DNA of 64,000 nucleotides from Paenibacillus cellulositrophicus (GCF_009363095.1 NZ_CP045295.1:5795001-5859000), one strand, 5' to 3'; positions 16,940-26,276 are shown, numbered from the stretch's first letter. Numbers and translations are program-made. The notes: generated from the sequence alone by a model not told the origin.

Positions 16940-17989
16940 CTACATTGACTTTAAATCGTTATTTATGTATTCGGCGATACGTCTGGCATCATGCTGTACC
17001 CACCCCAAAAGAGCAGACCCTCTGCAGGACAGCCACGGAAGACCGATGAAATATAGGCCAGGAATATTAGAAATACCATTGAACTGGGTAATTTCTTGAT
17101 GTTCATTAAAGAGATGATTGATTTGGATCCAGGAGAAATCCGGACGGAACCCGGTTGCCCAAATGATATTGTCAGCCTCAATATATTGATCGTCTGCAAA
17201 AAACACAGTACGTGACTCCGCGCTGACTGCCCTCGGGAATAGCTTGATTTCCCCTTCTTTTAATCGTTGTTTTAATTGGAATCCATAGATTTGCTCAGGT
17301 TGTTGGCGTAACCATTTCCCGCGTTTGGTGTGATTTCCGGCCTGTAAGAAACCCAATTTGTCGTAATACCAAAAAATGCTCTTTCCCAATATGGACAGAG
17401 GTTTAAAATGGAGCTGGTTTGATGCGGATAAATAGACATCAAAGCCATTTGACAGTTCTACTGCAATTTGTGCACCTGAATTTCCTGCTCCCACGACCAA
17501 CACGCTTCCAGATGTAAGCTGGCCGGGATTCCGGTATGCGGAAGAATGAAGCTGAGTCGTATCATTGGAAATGGACTGGCTTATGGCTGGAACATACGGT
17601 TTATGAAAAGGCCCTGTAGCCACGATTACATTTTTGGATTGAATCGTTCCTCTGCTAGTCTCCACCTCAAATCCCCTTGGTATGGAGGTTAACGACTTGA
17701 CCTCCATATCTAACTGAATCGGAAAATCAAAGGTTAAAGCGTATTCCGATAAGTATGCGGCAACCTCATCTTTTGTAGGGAGACCATTCGGATCCCCAGG
17801 CAGATCAAGACCAGGTAAACGGCTGTAATTCCTGGGTGTGAATAATTGTAAGGAATCGTATCTGTTACGCCAGGAATCGCCTAAGGCTTTGGCTTTATCG
17901 ATTAGCATAAATGGTATTCCTTTTTGCTTTAAGAAGTAGGCAGCAGCAAGACCTGCCTGTCCGGTACCGATGATCAAAACATCCAGCAT
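16940..17989 (-). CDS. flavin-containing monooxygenase / NAD(P)-FAD oxidoreductase
   Basis: Protein of 349 residues from ATG 17989, chosen because GGAGGAG lies 6 bases upstream; an ATG 48 bases further up has none. The FAD motif GTGQAGLAAA is at residues 8-17, and the NADPH motif VVGAGNSGAQIA is near 163. The FMO-like ATGFRPDFSWI is near 285, and YFIGLPWLSCRGSALL closes the protein. These are characteristic of class B flavoprotein monooxygenases and of CzcO-like oxidoreductases. The substrate cannot be told from the sequence. Confidence 0.85.
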   Translation of the reverse strand: MLDVLIIGTGQAGLAAAYFLKQKGIPFMLIDKAKALGDSWRNRYDSLQLFTPRNYSRLPGLDLPGDPNGLPTKDEVAAYLSEYALTFDFPIQLDMEVKSLTSIPRGFEVETSRGTIQSKNVIVATGPFHKPYVPAISQSISNDTTQLHSSAYRNPGQLTSGSVLVVGAGNSGAQIAVELSNGFDVYLSASNQLHFKPLSILGKSIFWYYDKLGFLQAGNHTKRGKWLRQQPEQIYGFQLKQRLKEGEIKLFPRAVSAESRTVFFADDQYIEADNIIWATGFRPDFSWIQINHLFNEHQEITQFNGISNIPGLYFIGLPWLSCRGSALLGWVQHDARRIAEYINNDLKSM

Positions 17990-18137
17990 TGAAACTCCTC
18001 CCAGTAAAATGAATTTAATCATATAATACATGATCATTTGTTCATATGTAAATGAAATGATTAGAATCTTCGCTTAAAGCCAAGTCCAGATAAATGGAGA
18101 AGGGTGGGATTATCCCGATGCGAAGCAAGCAAGAAAA

Positions 18138-18163
18138 AAGACTGCCGGTTCAACGGCAGTCTT
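18138..18163 (-). terminator. terminator of the DUF4855 gene
   Basis: A 10-bp stem (AAGACTGCCG with CGGCAGTCTT) over a 6-base loop is followed on the minus strand by TTTTTTCTTG, 56 bases past the stop codon. Confidence 0.8.
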
Positions 18164-18218
18164 CTTCTCACAAGGACTATATGGATAAAAAGAGGAGATT
18201 TATCTTATACCAAAGTTC

Positions 18219-20873
18219 TTACTCCCTTGACCGCGAGAGGTTATAGATCCCAAACTCATAAAAGGAATATCCATAATCGGTGGCTCTTTCAATCCCCTGA
18301 AATTTAACGTACCTGGCTGTAACGGGGGAAAATTGGACCGTTTCTTTGCCATCATGGGCCGTAATGATGCCATCATTGTCCTGGATCACGCTGCTCCAGT
18401 TCTGCTGGTCGTCGGAGACAAGGATTTTGTAAGTTTTGGCGCGGGCGAATTCCCACTCGATCCGGACGGTATCGAATGCTTTAGCTTCGCCTAGATCGAC
18501 CTGGAACCAGCTGTCATTCACGTAGTTGCTCGCCCATCTTGTCGAAGAAAACCCATCTACGGCATATTTCGGCGCCAAGGTCGAAACGGAGCCTTCGACG
18601 GAAGAGGCGGTTACGGTTTTATTTTCCGCCAGGTTACCGGCAAGATCATACACCTCTTCTTTCAGCGAAGCATAAGCCGTATCCGAAACAATACGATCCG
18701 CGTACAGTTGATCCAGCTTTGCATTGAAACCTTTGAGGAATTGATCAAACTGCGCAGCATTTTTTCCTTCAAAACGCTTCATCTGGTCCAGCTGCGCGTG
18801 CAACGAGCGGGGAGCTCCGGGCGTCGTGAACTGCTTTTGCTCGGCGAAGAGGTTCACATGAGCTTTCATGGTGTCAGCGGTAGATGCCGCCCGGATGGTA
18901 TAAGCCGTCGTCTTGGATTTGGCAGCCGCCACGGTAATGGCCAGTTGATGCTTACCCGGCATTCCCTTCAGATCAATCGGCGTTCCCGGGGCGTAGGGTT
19001 TGCCGTCGAAAGTGGCCGTAACCCGGGTCAAACCGCTGTCATCATCTTGGACTTCCCATGTGAATGCAACTGTTTCAGTATTGGGAACAACCACATCGCC
19101 ATTTAACTTTTGACCGTTGATAAATACGTCTGCTTCAGGTGGCGTAGTGTTATGAATGTCGTATGTTCCGTTCAAGTATTGATACAGCCAGTCATACATG
19201 AGACGCAGACCGGGATCTTTGCTCACCGCCAAATTATAAACCGCATTATTTCCCTGGTAATAAGCTCTGAATCCCTTTTGCATCAAGCCGGTTGCGACGC
19301 CGCTGTTCAAGTAATCGATATAACGCTCACGGAATACGCCGTCCTGCAGCATCCGGTCATCAAATTCGACTTCATTCGACATTCCGTACCGCTTTGCAGT
19401 ATCTGCGGCATCTTCCAGCCGGTCTTGATCCATGCCGCCAAAGAAGTAATTCGGTTGAAGCGCCGCGGCATCAAATCCTACGTCTTTCCACATATAGCTT
19501 TTATAAGCCAAAGAGTGGGGGATCCAGAAAAATTTCAGATTCATGTCATGGACTTTATCGCTCACGGCTCGAATCAAGCCGGGCCCCGTTTCGCTTGTGC
19601 TGATTTGTTCTTCCAGCCAGTACATGCCGACAAGCTCCAGATTGGAATAATTCGCGGCCTGCCATCTTTGCCGGACCTGATCCAGCCACCACTGAACCGC
19701 TTTTTTTCTGTTTTCGAGGGATTTCTCTTGTCCGACGACAGAGGCATTAAAGCTTAACGATTCCCCTGACCCGTCCACATCGCCAAAATCGCTTAAAGAT
19801 TCCCCGGGATTCGGAATCATGAGCACAACCTTCTCCTTATAATCAGGTTGGTTCAGCTTGGCCCCGACTTCCTTGGTCGCTTCATTCAACTGCTGCATAT
19901 CTCCCGCAGCTGCAAAGGTTTTGTCCAAATACCAGGTCCAGTCCCCCAGATTGGTTTGCCCAAGACCGAAATCCCGGCCGGCAGGGGAAGCAAGTCCGAG
20001 ATATAAAACACCGTCAAAAAGCCAGTCGGCAGGTTCCCCGTTCTGATCCACGTAACTGATGTTCGGGATGATCCGTTCCTTGGTCCAGTCCCCCAATCCA
20101 TCCGCATACTGTCCGTTATACAGCAGATTCAGATTCCGAATCCCGCCCGTAGCGTCGCCCGGCTCCAAAAAATGAGGCTGCTCAGCAGGAACCTCTACCG
20201 CTCCGTCAATCTTTCCGTCCGTGCCCATAATTTCAATTTCGTCAATGTATTCCCATAGGGTAGGATGCATCGTGAAAATGACTTTTACATAGCGGGCATA
20301 AGCCAGCTTGCCGTCCGCACTCCCGCCTTGGATTCCGTCCCGGCTGCCGTCCCACGCAAACATTTCCTGCCTTGGCGGTCCTTCTCCCCAAAGCAGTTGA
20401 GTGGCGTTATGGGAGAGAAGGCCCCAATTCTCCTTATCGTCCGAGACATACATCGATACCGTGAGAGGCACGAGGATGGAGTTGGCAGGGTAATCCTGAA
20501 AAAAATGGGCGGTTATTTTCCCGATCGACTTCTCCTCACCCAAATCGAACACGACTTCGCGCGCTTTGCCGCGAACATGTCCTACCCAGGCCGGGTCATT
20601 CATATCTAATTGTCCATATTTCCCATCTGTAAGCTTATTCCCGGCATCAGGATGCGACGGATCCGGGGCTTCAGACCATTCATAAGGGAGTCCAAGGGCA
20701 AGATTACGGAACTCCGGCTGCACCTCATCCGGTGGCGGCGCAGGATCTTCCGCCGGGGAAATCCCTTTTGCCTGCATCGTCGGAACCAGCTCGCTCGCTT
20801 GGGCCGCCGGAACCAGCGACACCATCATGACTGCAGCCATGGCAATCGCAGCCCATCTTTTATACCAACTCAT
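18219..20873 (-). CDS. secreted DUF4855 protein with C-terminal F5/8 type C (discoidin) domain
   Basis: Protein of 884 residues from ATG 20873, with AAGGAG about 10 bases upstream. Residues 1-27 are a Sec signal peptide (AAIAMAAVMMVSLVPAAQA). A discoidin-like region follows (residues about 60-210: LPYEWSEAPDPSHPDAGNKLTDG, then VVFDLGEEKSIGKITAHFFQD). DUF4855 spans about 240-580, with FDGVLYLGLASPAG, DWTWYLDKTF and MYWLEEQISTSETGP. A beta domain with VATFDGKPYAPGTP and a helical stretch follow, and the last 140 residues form an F5/8C carbohydrate-binding domain (YAVDGFSSTRWAS, WFQVDLGEAKAFDTVRI). DUF4855 is thought to be a glycosidase-like barrel, but activity is not established. It is the only exported member of the glycan genes here. 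A cre-like site lies 26 bases upstream. Confidence 0.88.
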   Translation of the reverse strand: MSWYKRWAAIAMAAVMMVSLVPAAQASELVPTMQAKGISPAEDPAPPPDEVQPEFRNLALGLPYEWSEAPDPSHPDAGNKLTDGKYGQLDMNDPAWVGHVRGKAREVVFDLGEEKSIGKITAHFFQDYPANSILVPLTVSMYVSDDKENWGLLSHNATQLLWGEGPPRQEMFAWDGSRDGIQGGSADGKLAYARYVKVIFTMHPTLWEYIDEIEIMGTDGKIDGAVEVPAEQPHFLEPGDATGGIRNLNLLYNGQYADGLGDWTKERIIPNISYVDQNGEPADWLFDGVLYLGLASPAGRDFGLGQTNLGDWTWYLDKTFAAAGDMQQLNEATKEVGAKLNQPDYKEKVVLMIPNPGESLSDFGDVDGSGESLSFNASVVGQEKSLENRKKAVQWWLDQVRQRWQAANYSNLELVGMYWLEEQISTSETGPGLIRAVSDKVHDMNLKFFWIPHSLAYKSYMWKDVGFDAAALQPNYFFGGMDQDRLEDAADTAKRYGMSNEVEFDDRMLQDGVFRERYIDYLNSGVATGLMQKGFRAYYQGNNAVYNLAVSKDPGLRLMYDWLYQYLNGTYDIHNTTPPEADVFINGQKLNGDVVVPNTETVAFTWEVQDDDSGLTRVTATFDGKPYAPGTPIDLKGMPGKHQLAITVAAAKSKTTAYTIRAASTADTMKAHVNLFAEQKQFTTPGAPRSLHAQLDQMKRFEGKNAAQFDQFLKGFNAKLDQLYADRIVSDTAYASLKEEVYDLAGNLAENKTVTASSVEGSVSTLAPKYAVDGFSSTRWASNYVNDSWFQVDLGEAKAFDTVRIEWEFARAKTYKILVSDDQQNWSSVIQDNDGIITAHDGKETVQFSPVTARYVKFQGIERATDYGYSFYEFGIYNLSRSRE

Positions 20874-20898
20874 CAAGTTCAGCTCCTTTTCTCAAGTT

Positions 20899-20914
20899 AA
20901 GAAACCGCTTTCAA
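20899..20914 (-). promoter_or_regulatory. cre-like site before the DUF4855 gene
   Basis: On the minus strand TTGAAAGCGGTTTCTT matches the CcpA consensus WTGNAANCGNWWNCAW at 15 of 16 positions by eye and lies between promoter and start codon, where bound CcpA would block transcription. I see no other feature in the rest of the 20877-21254 gap. Confidence 0.5.
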
Positions 20915-21254
20915 ATTTTGGTCAGCATTTTCTCCGAATCAAACTTTCCGTCACCCCCTCACTGCGATTCGATCTGATAGGTGTAAGTCATGGAGACACC
21001 CTTCCGCATGATTGATGGTAAATGGGGCTGTATATTCAAAGCAAGCAACATTTTTTGATGGGTTCGCAATATTTTCATAAGGCTGGAGAGAGGGGGATTT
21101 AAAGACTCGTTTTTGCGGGAATAAACGGCTCTTTACGAGATAATCATTACTATGTCATGTGAACTGAGCAAAGAAGGAAATGGGTCCAGGCTGGCGAACT
21201 CCTCAGATAACCGAATTTTAATAAGGGGAATTATGGTATGAAGGGGGCAAGGAA

Positions 21255-21722
21255 ATGAAAACGATTCGCAGCATGTTCGAGCAGCTGTATTGGGCCGACA
21301 AGCGCATACTGGATGCGCTGGAAGCTGGCGGGGATGGGGAATCCGAAGCTGAAGCGGTCCGGCTGCTAAGTCATACTCTGCGTGCGGAGCAGGTGTGGTT
21401 CACCCGGCTGCAGGGACAGGACAGCAACCACCTGCCGCTTTGGCCAAACGACAGTCTGGAAGACTGTAAACGTCTTGCGCAAGAGATGCGGGAAGCCTTC
21501 AGCGCATATCTCGCTGAGCTAACCGACGAACGTCTGGACGATGTGATTACCTACAGCAACCAGTCCGGGAGGTCATATCGGACATCCGTTCAAGACATTT
21601 TGACTCATCTTGCGCTGCATGGCCAGTATCACAGGGGGCAAATCAACATGAAGCTGCGCTCCGCCGGCATGGAGCCGGTCAACGTGGATTATATTACATT
21701 TGTGCGCCTGCAGGGACAGTAA
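21255..21722 (+). CDS. DinB-family protein
   Basis: Protein of 155 residues. MKTIRSMFEQLYWADKRILDAL opens the bundle, LLSHTLRAEQVWFTRLQGQ holds the first metal-site histidine, and ILTHLALHGQYHRGQINMKLRSAG carries the terminal HxxxH pair. All three histidines expected for a DinB/YfiT metal site are present. AGGGGG lies 7 bases before the ATG. It is single, closed by a hairpin. Its relation to the DinB gene at 10594 is distant. A bacillithiol-linked role is possible but not shown. Confidence 0.88.
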   Translation: MKTIRSMFEQLYWADKRILDALEAGGDGESEAEAVRLLSHTLRAEQVWFTRLQGQDSNHLPLWPNDSLEDCKRLAQEMREAFSAYLAELTDERLDDVITYSNQSGRSYRTSVQDILTHLALHGQYHRGQINMKLRSAGMEPVNVDYITFVRLQGQ

Positions 21723-21743
21723 AACCCCGTTCTCACTCAAGCG

Positions 21744-21781
21744 AAAAAGTCATAACCACAGATCGTGGGTATGACTTTTTT
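21744..21781. terminator. bidirectional terminator between DinB and sigma genes
   Basis: AAAAAGTCATA pairs with TATGACTTTTT around an inner CCAC/GTGG stem; T-rich tails are present in both directions between convergent genes. Confidence 0.8.
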
Positions 21782-21807
21782 GGATGACCGGTGCTCCAGT
21801 TCGTACG

Positions 21808-22671
21808 CTAGAAAATATGCCCCAGCTTGTCGGGGTTTCGAACAATATAGATGTTGTGGATCTTCCCATCTTCGAAGTGAAAGAGCAGCACTCCATTGAC
21901 TGCGCTGTCTTCTGAACGCAGCAGTATGGCAGCTTCTCCATTGACTTGCCCCATTTCGACCGTCGTTCCTTCTCCAAACATGGCTGCTTTACGCATACCG
22001 CCGAGAAGGTAACACCCGACCCGTTCCCGGGAGACAACCGGATGGACCGTTGCAACCACTTTGCCGCCACCGTCGGCAACCAGCACGACATCCTGGTCCA
22101 GCAGCGATAAAAGCTGATCCATGTTCCCTTTCTTAAGAGCTCCCATAAATCCATGAACCCACTGCTGGCTCTCAGGGTGGATCTGAACGGGCTCGTCGGT
22201 TACCCGTCCCATCTTTGCGCTCGCACGGCTGAACAGTTTCCGGCAGCTCACTTCGCTTTTTTCCATAAGCTCGGCGATCTCGTTGTAATTGAAGCCCAGC
22301 GCTTCGCGCAGGATGAACACGGCACGCTCGGAGGTCGTCAGATTTTCCAGCAGAACAAGCATTCCATAAGAGAGGAGATCATCCCTTTCCAATGCTTCCG
22401 TTGAATCGTCGTTTAACATGAGAAAGGGCTCGGGAAGCCATTCCCCATAATATTCCTCCCTTTGTTTTCGTGCCGATTTCATCATATCTTTACAGTGGTT
22501 CGTGACCATTTTGCACAAAAAAGCCTTGGGCTGCGTTAAACGTTCCCGTGGGACATCATGTACCTTAACAAAAACATCCTGCACGGCGTCTTCCGCATCG
22601 GAAACCGAACCCGTCAATTGATAAGCAAGCTTGAATAACAGCTTCTTGTACTGCTTGTAAAGATCCTGCAT
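21808..22671 (-). CDS. ECF41-type RNA polymerase sigma factor with fused SnoaL-like domain
   Basis: Protein of 287 residues. Sigma-2 (about residues 8-75) shows LAYQLTGSVSDAEDAVQDVF and CKMVTNHCKDMMKSARKQRE. Sigma-4 (about 105-155) shows LTTSERAVFILREALGFNYNEIAELM. The remaining 120 residues form a SnoaL/NTF2-like domain with the DGGGK motif near residue 200, diagnostic of ECF41 factors, whose fused domain replaces a separate anti-sigma. The gene follows a nitroreductase gene by 68 bases on the same strand. A promoter close to the ECF41 consensus precedes that nitroreductase, suggesting an autoregulated two-gene unit. The activating signal is unknown. Confidence 0.9.
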   Translation of the reverse strand: MQDLYKQYKKLLFKLAYQLTGSVSDAEDAVQDVFVKVHDVPRERLTQPKAFLCKMVTNHCKDMMKSARKQREEYYGEWLPEPFLMLNDDSTEALERDDLLSYGMLVLLENLTTSERAVFILREALGFNYNEIAELMEKSEVSCRKLFSRASAKMGRVTDEPVQIHPESQQWVHGFMGALKKGNMDQLLSLLDQDVVLVADGGGKVVATVHPVVSRERVGCYLLGGMRKAAMFGEGTTVEMGQVNGEAAILLRSEDSAVNGVLLFHFEDGKIHNIYIVRNPDKLGHIF

Positions 22672-22739
22672 CCGACTTGCTCCTTCCGCAGCTGATTTTC
22701 TATTTTCACCTTAAAGGAATCAAGGCTTTTACACAACCT

Positions 22740-23405
22740 TTACCGCCACTCGACGATCTCATCGAGGCGCTGTCTTGCTTTTGGACGTTTGGGGTCCTCT
22801 TGCCGGTATCCGAAAGCAACCATACAGGACACGCCGAAATCGCCGTCACCTATAATACCCTCGTTTTGTAAAATAGAGGTCACCTGCTTTTTATCAAATC
22901 CTTCGATGGGACTGGAATCAATGCCGATTTGAGCCGCGGCTGTCATCATGTTGGCCAGTGCGATATACGTTTGTTTGCATGCCCATTCAAACAGGAGACG
23001 GTCATTATTTTCGAGCTCCGATTCGATGAAGGTTTTATAGAACCCGGAAACCCGCTGCACCACTTCTTCAGGCATATGCTGGATGTCTTTCAGCATTTTC
23101 ATGACATGAGCCGAATCATGCCTTAAGCCTTGTCTGGCCAAAATTACAACAAAATGGCTCGCCGTAGGCAGTTGTCCCAGGGCACCGCCCGTGACAGGTT
23201 TTAACTTTGCGCGGAGCGCCGCATCCTGAATCACGACAAACTTCCAAGGCTCAAGGCCAACCGAACTCGGGGACAATCTTCCTGCCTCCAAAATAAAGCT
23301 GAAGTCTTCATCCGGGATTTTCTGGCTGGTATCAAATACATGGCAAGCATGTCTGAATTGAAAAGCCTTTAAAATTTCTTCTTTTTTATTCTCCGCTGTG
23401 ATCAT
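22740..23405 (-). CDS. NAD(P)H-dependent nitroreductase family protein
   Basis: Protein of 221 residues of the FMN-binding nitroreductase fold. FQFRHACHVFDTSQKIPDED is the phosphate-binding start, ILEAGRLSPSSVGLEPWKFVVIQ the second FMN stretch, and the ending CMVAFGYRQEDPKRPKARQ is the usual GYR terminus. Members reduce nitroaromatics, quinones or flavins. It is co-directional with and 68 bases upstream of the ECF41 sigma gene. ECF41 loci usually carry an oxidoreductase, carboxymuconolactone decarboxylase or epimerase partner, so this is probably the controlled gene. Confidence 0.88.
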   Translation of the reverse strand: MITAENKKEEILKAFQFRHACHVFDTSQKIPDEDFSFILEAGRLSPSSVGLEPWKFVVIQDAALRAKLKPVTGGALGQLPTASHFVVILARQGLRHDSAHVMKMLKDIQHMPEEVVQRVSGFYKTFIESELENNDRLLFEWACKQTYIALANMMTAAAQIGIDSSPIEGFDKKQVTSILQNEGIIGDGDFGVSCMVAFGYRQEDPKRPKARQRLDEIVEWR

Positions 23406-23439
23406 ATGGGATCAACCTTTCTTTGTGGTTTACACATAT

Positions 23440-23466
23440 AACGAGGTGATGCTGGGATTTGTGACC
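23440..23466 (-). promoter_or_regulatory. candidate ECF41-dependent promoter
   Basis: On the minus strand GGTCACA (23466-23460), 16 bases, then CGTT (23443-23440). As I recall, the published ECF41 consensus is TGTCACA, about 16 bases, then CGTC. It lies 35 bases before the nitroreductase start. Confidence 0.5.
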
Positions 23467-23628
23467 GCCGCTCAAACATGACTCGTAGTTCATTTACAAT
23501 GCGGAAGTCCTGTGTTAAATTTAATCGTGTATCAACAAGTGATATGTTGTTTCATCCTATGAAACAAACAGACGACGACCGTGGACAATTCGATTCGGAA
23601 GCTGATGATGATATAAGGGGGAGAGTCT

Positions 23629-24414
23629 ATGATGGATGAGTCGAGGAAAAACCAGGTGAAGCAGCAGTTTTCCCGGAATGCAGATAAGTACGTGACGAGT
23701 GCAATTCATGCCAAAGGCGAGGATCTGGCCTGGCTTGTGTCATGCGCCAAAGCCAACGAGAATATGAATGTGCTTGATATTGCAACAGGTGGAGGACATG
23801 TGGCCAATGCGCTTGCCCCGCTGGTTCGTCATGTAACGGCCTGCGATTTAACCCGTGAAATGCTGGCGGCAGCAGAACGCTTTATCGGCGGAAATGGACA
23901 CACGAACGTAAGCTACATAACGGGAGACGCGGAGCAGCTGCCTTTTGAAGATGAATCCTTCGATCTGGTGACCTGCCGAATCGCTGCGCATCATTTCACA
24001 GATGTTCCGGCGTTTGCCGTCGAGGCTCTGCGGGTTGCCAAACCTGGAGGGAAACTGCTCTTCATAGACAACGTAGCTCCCGAGCAGGACCCTTTGGATC
24101 AATTTTATAATGATATCGAAAAGTTACGGGACCCGAGCCATGTCCGGGCATGGAAGAAATCGGAGTGGATTCATTTGCTCGAAAGCACCGGCTTCCGCAT
24201 CGAGATGGCCGTCTGCTTCCCGAAACCGTTCCGGTTTCAGGATTGGTGCGAGCGGGCAGGGCTTCCGCAAGCGGAGAGAGAGGCTTTAGAGAACAAGATG
24301 CTGCAGTCTGCAGAAGATGTACGCCGGTTTTTCTCGATATTTTCTGATGAATACGGCAGGCTTTCCAGCTTTTCCGGAGAATCCGTCTATATTCAGGCTG
24401 TCCGGGTGGAGTAA
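23629..24414 (+). CDS. class I SAM-dependent methyltransferase (UbiE/Methyltransf_11 type)
   Basis: Protein of 261 residues. SAM motif I is VLDIATGGGHVANAL near residue 47. The acidic residue of motif II is in VTACDLTREMLAAAE, the third motif is GDAEQLPFEDESFDLVTCRIAAHHF, and VLRVAKPGGKLLFIDN-like motif IV (reads ALRVAKPGGKLLFID) is near 135. This set is that of UbiE-like small-molecule methyltransferases; the substrate is unknown. AGGGGGAG precedes the ATG. It is followed 45 bases later by a hydroxyacid dehydrogenase gene on the same strand, with no sign of a functional link. Confidence 0.88.
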   Translation: MMDESRKNQVKQQFSRNADKYVTSAIHAKGEDLAWLVSCAKANENMNVLDIATGGGHVANALAPLVRHVTACDLTREMLAAAERFIGGNGHTNVSYITGDAEQLPFEDESFDLVTCRIAAHHFTDVPAFAVEALRVAKPGGKLLFIDNVAPEQDPLDQFYNDIEKLRDPSHVRAWKKSEWIHLLESTGFRIEMAVCFPKPFRFQDWCERAGLPQAEREALENKMLQSAEDVRRFFSIFSDEYGRLSSFSGESVYIQAVRVE

Positions 24415-24459
24415 GCAGAGCTTGGACTAACCAAAATCGGGAAGGGGAAATAACGGATA

Positions 24460-25413
24460 ATGAAATGTGCAATTCTGGACGATTATCAACGGGTTGCCTT
24501 ATCGATGACGGACTGGTCGGCCGTCGCAGAGCGCCTCGAGCTCCGTGTATTCGATCATCATTTCAATGACGAAGAGGAGCTGGCTGCTGCGATCGAAGAT
24601 TGCGAGATCGTCGTCATCATGAGGGAGCGGACGCCATTCCGGGAATCGCTGTTCCGGCGTCTGCCGGGCCTGAAGCTACTGGTCACGACAGGCATGCGCA
24701 ACGCCTCGGTCGATCTGGCCGCGGCTGCGGAACGAGGCGTTGTTGTATGCGGGACGCGAGGAGGCGGCGAAGGGACGACGGAGCTGACCTGGGCGCTCAT
24801 TCTCGGGCTCGCAAGAAGGCTGGTACAGGAGAACGAAGCGCTGCGCAGCGGCGGAGCCTGGCAGAGCACGATCGGTGTAGACCTGATCGGCAAGCGGTTA
24901 GGTCTGCTCGGCTTAGGGCATATCGGAAGCAACGTCGCGCGCATCGGGCAGGCGTTCGGCATGGAGGTTATGGCCTGGAGCCAGAACTTGACCGCCGACA
25001 AAGCCGCCGCCGCGGGAGTGAAGCTCGCATCGTCGAAGGACGAACTGCTGGAGAGCAGCGACTTCGTCTCCATCCATGTCGTGCTCAGTGACCGCACGAG
25101 AGGGTTGATCGGCGCGCAGGAGCTTGGACTCATGCGTCCGTCCGCCTACCTCATCAACACCTCGCGGGCACCGATCGTTGACCGCGAGGCGCTGATCGAA
25201 GCCTTGCGCAGCGGCAAGATCGCCGGTGCCGGCCTGGACGTCTTCGAGCAGGAGCCGCTGCCTGTGGACGACCCGCTCCGGACGATGCCGAACGTGCTGG
25301 CTACGCCGCATATCGGTTACGTGACCGAAGCTTCCTACCGCGCCTTCTTCCGCGGAATCGTCGAGGCGATCGATGCGTACCTGAAAGGCTCGCCCGTGAA
25401 TGTGATTGGGTAA
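24460..25413 (+). CDS. D-2-hydroxyacid dehydrogenase family protein
   Basis: Protein of 317 residues. The Rossmann motif GLLGLGHIGSNVARIG is near residue 148. The catalytic set of the family is complete: arginine in NTSRAPIVD (about 235), glutamate in DVFEQEPLP (about 264) and histidine in TPHIGYVT (about 283). These enzymes reversibly reduce 2-ketoacids with NAD(P)H. The N-terminal MKCAILDDYQRVALSMTDW is typical of a subgroup common in soil bacteria whose substrate is not settled. Codon use is more G+C-rich than in neighbouring genes. It ends in a strong terminator. Confidence 0.88.
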   Translation: MKCAILDDYQRVALSMTDWSAVAERLELRVFDHHFNDEEELAAAIEDCEIVVIMRERTPFRESLFRRLPGLKLLVTTGMRNASVDLAAAAERGVVVCGTRGGGEGTTELTWALILGLARRLVQENEALRSGGAWQSTIGVDLIGKRLGLLGLGHIGSNVARIGQAFGMEVMAWSQNLTADKAAAAGVKLASSKDELLESSDFVSIHVVLSDRTRGLIGAQELGLMRPSAYLINTSRAPIVDREALIEALRSGKIAGAGLDVFEQEPLPVDDPLRTMPNVLATPHIGYVTEASYRAFFRGIVEAIDAYLKGSPVNVIG

Positions 25414-25481
25414 CGATACATCCCGATTCGTACAGGCATCCGCGAGATGATTTTTTAATGGATTTGGTGATTATTTTAAAT

Positions 25482-25520
25482 CCCTGATTCGTCAGTATCT
25501 CTGATGGATCCGGGTTTTTT
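25482..25520 (+). terminator. terminator of the hydroxyacid dehydrogenase gene
   Basis: A 14-bp stem (25482-25495 with 25501-25514; one mismatch and two G-U pairs) is followed by TTTTTTATTTT. Confidence 0.75.
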
Positions 25521-25676
25521 ATTTTCATATGGGGGCATTCTTTGGAGCAGCATATTCAGATACGCCAAACCAAATCAGTGCAGCCCACATTGATGGAAAT
25601 TCTCCTATTGTGTTAAAATTTCTTGTGTTTGTTCAATCAGATTGCCGAATAATAGCTGGCACAGGAGGGTTCGAAC

Positions 25677-26276
25677 ATGAAAATATTGATCGTCGGCGCA
25701 ACGGGTACGCTTGGAACGGCGGTTCGCCGTGAATTGGAGCAGAGCCATGAGATCATTACGGCCGGACGCAAAGGGGCTGACGTCACCGTCGATATGTCGG
25801 TTCCTGATAGCATCATCGCCATGTATGATGCCGTCGGCAAGGTGGATGCGGTGATCTGCACCGCCGGACAAGCTTACTTCGGGCCGCTGCAGGAATTAAC
25901 GCCGGAACGTAATGAAATCGCGTTCTTAGGGAAGATGAAAGGACAAATCAACCTTGTGCTGCTGGGGTTGGATCATGTAAATGATCAAGGAAGCTTCACC
26001 CTGACTACCGGTATTATTATGGACAGTCCCATTGTGGGCGGAATCTCATCAGCAATGGCGGGCGGCGCCATCAAAGCCTTCGTACAGTCGGCAGCCATTG
26101 AAATGCCAAGAGGAATTCGGATCAACAACGTCAGCCCAAATGTACTGGAGGAGTCCATGGATACCTATGGACCTTATTTCCCGGGCTTTGAGCCTATACC
26201 GGCTAGAAGAGCTGCCTTAGCGTTCCGGAAAAGTGTGGAAGGTGCCCAGACCGGACAAACTTATACGGTCTATTGA
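25677..26276 (+). CDS. short-chain dehydrogenase, atypical active site
   Basis: Protein of 199 residues. The NADP motif GATGTLGTAV starts at residue 7 (G-x-x-G-x-x-G). TAGRKGADVTVDMSVPDSI follows with a specificity-determining arginine, then VICTAGQAYFGPL in place of NNAG. The usual YxxxK is not present: the equivalent region reads SSAMAGGAIKAFVQSAAIEM, keeping the lysine but without the tyrosine. RGIRINNVSPNVLEES matches the conserved P-G-region. It is shorter than classical SDRs (about 250). AGGAGG precedes the ATG. The missing tyrosine suggests altered chemistry or a non-catalytic role. Confidence 0.82.
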   Translation: MKILIVGATGTLGTAVRRELEQSHEIITAGRKGADVTVDMSVPDSIIAMYDAVGKVDAVICTAGQAYFGPLQELTPERNEIAFLGKMKGQINLVLLGLDHVNDQGSFTLTTGIIMDSPIVGGISSAMAGGAIKAFVQSAAIEMPRGIRINNVSPNVLEESMDTYGPYFPGFEPIPARRAALAFRKSVEGAQTGQTYTVY

